Positions 63,794-64,000 of a DNA stretch of 64,000 nt are shown piece after piece (position 1 is the stretch's first letter; every line of letters begins with the position of its first letter). The position numbers and the translations under genes are program-made. The stretch covers positions 434,001 to 498,000 of the forward strand of contig NZ_LT615367.1 of the NCBI RefSeq assembly GCF_900095885.1, read 5' to 3'. This DNA comes from Dickeya aquatica. GTDB taxonomy: Bacteria; Pseudomonadota; Gammaproteobacteria; Enterobacterales; Enterobacteriaceae. Below the pieces are notes generated by a model. That model saw only the letters and a program-made list of their open reading frames with translations. It made no database searches and had not been told where the DNA came from.

Positions 63794-64000
63794 TTAACGG
63801 AGCAGGTTTTTCAGCATTCTGACCTCACAATCAACGTGGCCGGTGTGGCCCATGGCGTGAGGAATGTGGACAAAACCCAGCGTTTCATACAAACGGACGG
63901 CGCGCGTCAGGTGTGCGGTTGTTTCCAGATAGCAGCGGGCAAAGCCACAGGCGCGACCAAACGCCAGCGCCTGCCCGGCCAACCGACGGGCGATACCCTG
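63794..64000 (-). CDS. yjgM: GNAT acetyltransferase, YjgM type (5' end cut by window)
   Basis: Only the C-terminal 68 or so residues are inside the window. They contain the end of the acetyl-CoA loop ([14 protein letters not shown]) and the GNAT motif B region [18 protein letters not shown]. Position next to rraB corresponds to yjgM in E. coli; the substrate is unknown. The stop is at 63794. Confidence 0.75.
   Translation of the reverse strand, partial: QGIARRLAGQALAFGRACGFARCYLETTAHLTRAVRLYETLGFVHIPHAMGHTGHVDCEVRMLKNLLR

Overview
The window is chromosomal DNA from a gamma-proteobacterium of the order Enterobacterales. Gene content and order best fit the soft-rot family Pectobacteriaceae, most likely Dickeya or a close relative. 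The genus is an inference; the order is well supported by two long stretches collinear with Escherichia coli: mdaB-parC-plsC-ftsP-dkgA-yqhD-yqhC-yghB-metC-exbB-exbD at the left, and ridA-pyrI-pyrB-pyrL-tabA-argI-rraB-yjgM at the right.

Layout. (1) 1-13.4 kb: core genes for quinone reduction, topoisomerase IV, phospholipid synthesis, the divisome, aldehyde detoxification under YqhC, a DedA protein, cystathionine beta-lyase (frameshifted) and the Fur-boxed ExbBD energiser. (2) 13.5-20.3 kb: a complete sucrose regulon read leftward as scrK-scrY-scrA-scrB-scrR, with ScrR-type operators. (3) 20.5-23.4 kb: an AT-rich leftward cassette of an 87-residue protein, a tandem-duplicated RmlC-like cupin protein and an MFS transporter. 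I do not recognise this as a described system and consider it the best candidate for something new. (4) 24.1-34.9 kb: a complete type I-E CRISPR-Cas locus (cas3, casABCDE, cas1, cas2, leader, 30 repeats and 29 spacers). (5) 35-41 kb: a chemoreceptor, yhbP, and the anaerobic ribonucleotide reductase nrdD-nrdG with paired NrdR boxes and an FNR-like site. (6) 41.1-47.2 kb: homocysteine methyltransferase with a MetJ-like operator, followed by a peptide-type ABC importer. (7) 47.2-51.8 kb: an SH3-like exported protein and the Anbu proteasome-like/transglutaminase/alpha-E/ATP-grasp cluster. (8) 52.1-56.8 kb: an AT-rich leftward operon of GtrA, GT2 glycosyltransferase, flippase-like membrane protein, APH-fold kinase, HAD protein and nucleotidyltransferase, probably for a surface glycan modification. 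(9) 57.4-64 kb: ridA, the pyrLBI operon with its classic attenuator, tabA, an orphan phospho-beta-glucosidase with two AscG-like operators, argF/argI with tandem ARG boxes, rraB and a partial GNAT gene.

Two conserved genes (metC, pyrB) and one CRISPR repeat each lack a single base in a short G/C run. This pattern looks more like sequencing error than gene decay, although decay cannot be excluded from the sequence alone.
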